From Rhodobacteraceae bacterium UBA1957 (lineage in GTDB: Bacteria; Pseudomonadota; Alphaproteobacteria; Rhodobacterales; Rhodobacteraceae): DNA of 10,083 nt. The notes beneath the pieces were generated by a model. That model was not told the origin of the DNA, made no database searches, and saw only the letters and a list, made by a program, of their open reading frames with translations. The DNA is taken from NCBI GenBank assembly GCA_002336405.1, contig DDEJ01000165.1, positions 2,316-12,398 on the forward strand. The letters are read 5' to 3'. Positions within the stretch are counted from its first letter, which is position 1; each line of letters opens with the position of its first letter. A program made the translations under genes and the position numbers. Below, in pieces: positions 6,756 to 10,083 of this stretch.

Positions 6756-8114
6756 ATGCAGGACAAGATTTGTTGTGGACCCGGCTACGCCTCTCCGAGC
6801 GATGCGATGCAAGCGCCGCATGAAAAACTGCTTTATACAATCGCCATCTATACCGGCACGGGCATCCAAAAACCCGATTACTTGGCCACGATTGATGCCG
6901 ATCCGCAAAGCCCGACCTATAGTCAGGTGATCAGTCGCCTTGAGGTGCCCGGAATCGGTGACGAGTTGCACCATATGGGTTGGAACGCCTGTTCTTCGTG
7001 CCATGATGTACCCGGAAAAGAGCGCCGGTATTTGATTGTTCCGGGGGTGAGGTCCTCAAACTTGCACATTGTCGACTGCCTAGATGACCCACGCAATCCA
7101 AAGCTGCATATGATAATTCAAGGCGCTGATATCAAAGCAAAAACCAACCTTTCTGCGCCACATACAGTGCATTGCTTGGGTTCGGATATCATCATTTCGA
7201 TGCTGGGCGATGCCCAAGGCAACGCACCCGGCGGCTATTTACATCTCAATGAAAACTTTGACATTGTCGGCCGCTGGGAAAATGACATGGGCGATATAAA
7301 ATTCGGCTATGATTTTTGGTATCAACCCCGCCACAACGTGATGGTCAGTTCCGAATGGGCCGCCCCCAACACTTTCATGCCCGGGTTTGACCTCGAAGAG
7401 GTCGGCCATTTGAAATATGGCCGCGAAATCCATTTTTGGAATTTCGAGGAAAAGCGCGTCGAGGAAACCATGTATTTGGGCGAGGATGGTCTCGTGCCCC
7501 TGGAAGTACGCTTTCACCATGACCCTGACAGCACCCACGGGTTTGTCGGCGCGGCGCTATCGTCCAACATCATTCACTGGTGGAAAGACGCTGCTGGCAA
7601 ATGGCAGTGGGAAAAAATTATTGATGTCGAGAATGAGCCGCATCCAGAATGGCCGATCCCTGTCCCCGGTGTGATCACCGTTATTTTACTATCGATGGAT
7701 GACAAATATATCTATTTCTGCAACTGGCTGCACGGCGACATCCGGCAATATGACATCAGCGACCCCCATAATGCCAAGCTGACCGGACAAGTGTGGATGG
7801 GTGGCTTGTTGGGCAAAGCGCCCGAAGTCAACGGCGTAAAGGTTACCGGCGGGCCACAGATGATCCAGCTTAGTCTGGATGGCAGACGCCTCTATGTGAC
7901 CACTTCGCTGTTCTCGACTTGGGACAATCAGTTTTATCCCGAGATTCGCACCAACGGTGGGTGCATGTTGATGGTCAACTGCGACACTGAAAATGGCGGA
8001 ATGGAGATCGATCCAAACTTCGTTGTCGATTTCGGCAAAGAACCGAACGGACCCTCACGCTGCCATGAGACCCGCTATCCCGGTGGCGACTGCACATCAG
8101 ATATCTGGCTATAG
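6756..8114 (+). CDS. mtoX: SBP56/SELENBP1-type methanethiol oxidase
   Basis: The family oxidises methanethiol with O2 and water to formaldehyde, H2S and H2O2; Hyphomicrobium MtoX and human SELENBP1 are the reference enzymes, and the bacterial one needs copper. This 452-residue protein is close to the human one throughout. It begins with C-C-G-P-G-Y-A-S-P, and has the E-L-H-H-M-G-W-N-A-C-S-S-C block (His72, His73, Cys79, Cys82), H-T-V-H-C at 136-140, G-Y-D-F-W-Y-Q-P-R-H-N-V-M at 184-196, F-H-H-D-P, N-W-L-H-G-D-I-R-Q-Y-D-I-S-D-P, G-G-P-Q-M-I-Q-L-S-L-D-G, and the end Y-P-G-G-D-C-T-S-D-I-W-L. A longer frame from 6576 overlaps the divergent regulator and is not credible; GAAAGGG 5 bases before the ATG at 6756 sets the start. 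No signal peptide is seen, so a cytoplasmic location is inferred. It leads a four-gene operon. Confidence 0.92.
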   Translation: MQDKICCGPGYASPSDAMQAPHEKLLYTIAIYTGTGIQKPDYLATIDADPQSPTYSQVISRLEVPGIGDELHHMGWNACSSCHDVPGKERRYLIVPGVRSSNLHIVDCLDDPRNPKLHMIIQGADIKAKTNLSAPHTVHCLGSDIIISMLGDAQGNAPGGYLHLNENFDIVGRWENDMGDIKFGYDFWYQPRHNVMVSSEWAAPNTFMPGFDLEEVGHLKYGREIHFWNFEEKRVEETMYLGEDGLVPLEVRFHHDPDSTHGFVGAALSSNIIHWWKDAAGKWQWEKIIDVENEPHPEWPIPVPGVITVILLSMDDKYIYFCNWLHGDIRQYDISDPHNAKLTGQVWMGGLLGKAPEVNGVKVTGGPQMIQLSLDGRRLYVTTSLFSTWDNQFYPEIRTNGGCMLMVNCDTENGGMEIDPNFVVDFGKEPNGPSRCHETRYPGGDCTSDIWL

Positions 8115-8116
8115 AG

Positions 8117-8488
8117 ATGGTTGAGCGCAAAATCACACTCGCCAACCGGCAGGATCAAACCTTTTTGGTCGATCATCGCAAGCCGCTGCTGGACAGTCTT
8201 AAAGAACAGGGCGTCGATCTGCCTTACGGGTGTAAATACGGCGGTTGCATCACCTGCGCGGCCAAACTGATTTCCGGCGAGATACATCAAAAAGCTCAAG
8301 TCGCGCTGAACAACCGCCAAATCAACGATGGCTATGTGATCCTATGCGTGGCCCGCCCGGTCACCGATTGTGTCATTGAGGTCGGTGTCGACAGCCATGA
8401 CAAACTTTATCGCAACCCGTTTTTAGACCCTTTAGCCGCGCATGAGTTGAAGGCCGATATCGCGCGTCCCTTGGAGGAAAAGCCATGA
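8117..8488 (+). CDS. [2Fe-2S] plant-type ferredoxin
   Basis: The 123-residue protein is a single-domain plant-type ferredoxin that carries electrons on one [2Fe-2S] cluster. The cluster ligands are clear: G-C-K-Y-G-G-C-I-T-C gives Cys39, Cys44 and Cys47, and Y-V-I-L-C-V-A-R-P gives Cys77, the C-X4-C-X2-C-X29-C pattern of the family. A C-terminal tail of about 35 residues after the usual domain end is longer than in minimal ferredoxins and has no recognised motif. The ATG lies only two bases after the oxidase stop codon and has no clear Shine-Dalgarno, so translation is probably coupled to the oxidase gene. Its stop overlaps the next start (ATGA). A job as electron partner of the oxidase or of sulfur chemistry downstream is inferred from this context; no ferredoxin reductase is in the window. 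Confidence 0.92.
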   Translation: MVERKITLANRQDQTFLVDHRKPLLDSLKEQGVDLPYGCKYGGCITCAAKLISGEIHQKAQVALNNRQINDGYVILCVARPVTDCVIEVGVDSHDKLYRNPFLDPLAAHELKADIARPLEEKP

Positions 8489-8943
8489 ATTACATGAACC
8501 ACGAAGAGCCCTATTCAGAAACATACCTGCAAGATATTCTCAGCAGCGTTAAAACCATCGCAATGGTCGGGGCCAGTGGCGATAAAACCAAGTTCAGCTA
8601 TGGCGTACTGCGGGTGCTGCACGAAACCGGCTATGACATGATCCCCGTCAACCCCGGCCTGGCGGGTCAAGAAATTCGCGGCTTGAAAGTCTATCCATCG
8701 CTCGCGGCGATTGATCGGCCGGTGGATATGGTTGAAGTGTTTCGCAACGCCAGTGAATTGCCACGCATCGCGCAGGAGGCTGTGGCAATCAGCGCAAAAG
8801 TACTGTGGGGGCAAATCGGTGTTACCCATCCTGACGCGGCCAAAATAGCCGAGGATGCCGGTCTGAAAGTGGTGATGAACCGCTGTCCCAAAATTGAGTT
8901 ATTCCGTCCGTTCTGGAAACCAAAACTTCACCTGACGATATAG
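8485..8943 (+). CDS. CoA-binding Rossmann-fold protein (YccU/COG1832 type)
   Basis: The 152-residue protein is a stand-alone CoA-binding domain of the YccU type (CoA_binding_2), related to the first domain of succinyl-CoA synthetase alpha subunit. The nucleotide-binding loop is I-A-M-V-G-A-S at 25-31, followed by the family's F-S-Y-G-V-L-R-V-L helix, P-V-N-P-G at 54-58, V-D-M-V-E-V-F-R at 80-87, W-G-Q-I-G-V at 108-113 and V-V-M-N-R-C-P-K-I-E at 129-138 with conserved Cys134. The family lacks an assigned enzyme activity. The ATG overlaps the ferredoxin stop (ATGA), with GGAGG 7 bases ahead, so the start is well supported; a second ATG three codons on is less likely. Within a methanethiol operon a role with CoA thiol or CoA persulfide is conceivable but is my inference. 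Confidence 0.9.
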   Translation: MNYMNHEEPYSETYLQDILSSVKTIAMVGASGDKTKFSYGVLRVLHETGYDMIPVNPGLAGQEIRGLKVYPSLAAIDRPVDMVEVFRNASELPRIAQEAVAISAKVLWGQIGVTHPDAAKIAEDAGLKVVMNRCPKIELFRPFWKPKLHLTI

Positions 8944-8956
8944 GATATTTACATTA

Positions 8957-9355
8957 ATGGCACAGACAATCACCAAGGGCATCAAGGCCCTTATAGCAGA
9001 GGCCAACAAGGTGGTCACCACGATCCCACTGGAAGAAGCCAAGGCGCTTGTCGATAGCGACCAGCATGTTCTAGTCGATCTGCGTGATATCCGCGAGATC
9101 AAGCGTGGTGGCAAAATACCCGGCGCTTTTTCCTGCCCCCGCGGCATGTTGGAGTTCTGGATTGACCCCGAAAGTCCCTACCACAAAGACATCTTCAATC
9201 AGGATAAAACTTATGTGTTCTACTGCGCCAGCGCTTGGCGGTCGGCATTAAGCGCCCAGTTGGCGATGGAAATGGGTCTGGCACCGGTCGCCCATATCGA
9301 AGGCGGATTTACCGCGTGGCTCAAGGCGGACGGCGCGATCGAAGAGGTCACGTAA
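8957..9355 (+). CDS. Single-domain rhodanese-like sulfurtransferase
   Basis: Rhodaneses carry a persulfide on an active-site cysteine and pass the sulfur to cyanide, thiols or proteins. This 132-residue protein is one domain with V-L-V-D-L-R-D at 38-44 (usual substrate-loop aspartate/arginine), K-I-P-G-A at 53-57, the active loop Y-C-A-S-A-W-R-S with Cys90 and Arg95, and the C-terminal E-G-G-F-T-A-W at 115-121. All key residues are present, so it should be catalytically competent. About 20 residues precede the domain, without a signal peptide. It follows the CoA-binding gene by 13 bases with only a weak TAGGA-like ribosome site, and closes the operon. The likely link is the H2S that methanethiol oxidase releases, once oxidised to persulfide or thiosulfate; this is inference from position. 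Confidence 0.92.
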   Translation: MAQTITKGIKALIAEANKVVTTIPLEEAKALVDSDQHVLVDLRDIREIKRGGKIPGAFSCPRGMLEFWIDPESPYHKDIFNQDKTYVFYCASAWRSALSAQLAMEMGLAPVAHIEGGFTAWLKADGAIEEVT

Positions 9356-9618
9356 ACCAGGCAGGCGACAGCACGCCACCGCCGCGCCTGTGATAGCATA
9401 TAAACTGCAAGGCCCGTCGCCAGCACCAGCACTCGGCGACTGCCTGTTTCTCAGAGACGAAACAGAAGTGGCCATCCGCCTTACTCGGCAAGCCGCCTTC
9501 GCCCAATAATAGCAATCCACAGACTGCATATAGAATAACCAATTTTATTTAATTATTTTAGCTGCCAGCATTAAAGTTGGCACGATCTGGTCGTTCTATG
9601 TGCTGAAGGAGTTACATT
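9356..9618. other. intergenic stretch after the rhodanese gene
   Basis: The first half (9356 to about 9520) is GC-rich, the second half AT-rich. I see no supported gene. A minus-strand frame over 9348-9542 starts with TTG, has no ribosome site and looks non-coding after a short hydrophobic start; a second hydrophobic stretch lies in another minus frame near 9432-9380, so a decayed small membrane-protein gene is possible but unproven. An inverted repeat CTGTTTC/GAAACAG (9444-9450 and 9459-9465) could form a hairpin but has no T-run behind it, so a terminator for the oxidase operon is not clear. The AT-rich part must hold the promoter of the next gene; TAAAGTT at 9572-9578 resembles a sigma-28 -35 element. 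Confidence 0.45.
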
Positions 9619-10011
9619 ATGTCTGAGTCAATCCAAGGGATAGCCAGCGCGAGTGCTAAGATTCCATTGCCCGTTCCAGTCACGTCCGGCGGCAATGAGA
9701 AAACGCAACAGGCCGTAAGTCAGAATTCCAAAGCAGGCGACGTCTTGACCGCTTCTATTGACCAGTCTGGAACTTATTCCACCAAAAATACAGGTGCGGC
9801 TATGGTCATGGCCGCCAGCACCACCGCAAAAGTAGCAATGGAAATCAACTCGGTGACAAACCAAGTGATCTCTTCGATGAAGAAGTTGCCCGCGCCGATC
9901 GACCTGACTGCTGTAACAGAAGTCAAAAATGAAATTCGGGCCGGAACCTATATATATGATTCGGGCAAGGTTGTGGACGCTCTGCAAAAAGCTTATCACG
10001 ACATGATTTAA
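9619..10011 (+). CDS. hypothetical protein with FlgM-like C-terminus
   Basis: This 130-residue protein has a low-complexity, Ser/Thr/Ala/Gln-rich N-terminal half that looks unstructured, then two predicted helical segments at the C-terminus. The last 40 residues read I-D-L-T-A-V-x-x-V-K-x-x-I-R-x-G-T-Y-x-x-D-x-G-K-V-V-D-A-L, which follows the sigma-28-binding end of the anti-sigma factor FlgM (I-x-x-x-x-V-x-x-x-K-x-x-I-x-x-G-x-x-x-x-D-x-x-K-I-A-D-A-L). FlgM is itself a small, largely disordered protein with its function at the C-terminus, about 95-105 residues in enterobacteria, so this one is longer. GAAGGAG 7 bases before the ATG supports the start. It is monocistronic here, with a terminator behind it. 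I consider FlgM likely but not proven; no flagellar gene is visible in the window. Confidence 0.85.
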   Translation: MSESIQGIASASAKIPLPVPVTSGGNEKTQQAVSQNSKAGDVLTASIDQSGTYSTKNTGAAMVMAASTTAKVAMEINSVTNQVISSMKKLPAPIDLTAVTEVKNEIRAGTYIYDSGKVVDALQKAYHDMI

Positions 10012-10040
10012 TCGCTGCCTTGAACACTGAACAGGCAAAG

Positions 10041-10070
10041 CCCCTCCTTCGTGAGGGGTATTTTGTTTTT
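10041..10070 (+). terminator. rho-independent terminator
   Basis: CCCCTC (10041-10046) and GAGGGG (10053-10058) form a perfect 6-bp stem, extendable by a G-U pair, around a 6-base loop, followed by TATTTTGTTTTT. It lies 30 bases after the stop codon of the FlgM-like gene, and ends that transcript. Confidence 0.9.
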
Positions 10071-10083
10071 AAAGACTGCCTTT

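Noticed and set aside
9444..9465. Hairpin CTGTTTC/GAAACAG as terminator of the oxidase operon
   Set aside because: The stem is AT-rich and no T-run follows on either strand within reach; about 90 bases separate it from the rhodanese stop.
9348..9542. 64-residue minus-strand open frame
   Set aside because: TTG start, no Shine-Dalgarno, overlaps the rhodanese 3' end and composition is unlike a normal protein after the first 20 residues.
9577..9595. Sigma-54-like -24 element TTGGCACG before the FlgM-like gene
   Set aside because: The -12 part at the required spacing reads GGTC in place of TTGC, lacking the essential GC, so it is not a usable sigma-54 promoter.

Overview
The window looks like chromosomal DNA of an alphaproteobacterium, most likely a marine Rhodobacteraceae (Roseobacter-group) species. 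The main reasons are a ChpT phosphotransferase gene placed tail to tail with an obg-proB-proA run, a DUF3553 gene beside it, a CtrA-type TTAA-N7-TTAA box, and moderate GC content by eye. The genus cannot be fixed from the sequence alone.

Left part (1-4337) is core housekeeping. A small DUF3553 gene (minus) is divergent from chpT (plus), the histidine phosphotransferase of the CckA-ChpT-CtrA cell-cycle/motility phosphorelay. A perfect CtrA-type box sits at the extreme left, in front of a possible gene that leaves the window. Converging on chpT is a minus-strand run obg -> proB -> proA: a ribosome-assembly GTPase and the first two enzymes of proline synthesis. obg and proB overlap by 13 bases.

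Middle part (4412-6673) holds a class C beta-lactamase-fold serine hydrolase (minus), a gene-poor stretch, and an IclR-family regulator (minus).

Right-centre part (6674-9355) is the most interesting region. Divergent from the IclR gene runs a tight plus-strand cluster: an SBP56/SELENBP1-type methanethiol oxidase, a [2Fe-2S] ferredoxin, a CoA-binding Rossmann protein (YccU/COG1832 type) and a single-domain rhodanese. The 82-bp regulator/operon gap contains a perfect 15-bp palindrome (7+1+7) with a GAAA-N-TTTC core, a good candidate IclR operator, overlapping a plausible promoter of the regulator gene. I read this as an inducible system for methanethiol (for example from DMSP demethylation) that handles the H2S released by the oxidase through ferredoxin, CoA-binding and sulfurtransferase partners. 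The oxidase lacks a visible signal peptide, unlike the described periplasmic MtoX of Hyphomicrobium, and the usual SCO1/MauG neighbours are absent.

The right edge (9619-10070) carries a 130-residue protein whose C-terminus resembles the sigma-28-binding end of the anti-sigma factor FlgM, followed by a clear rho-independent terminator.
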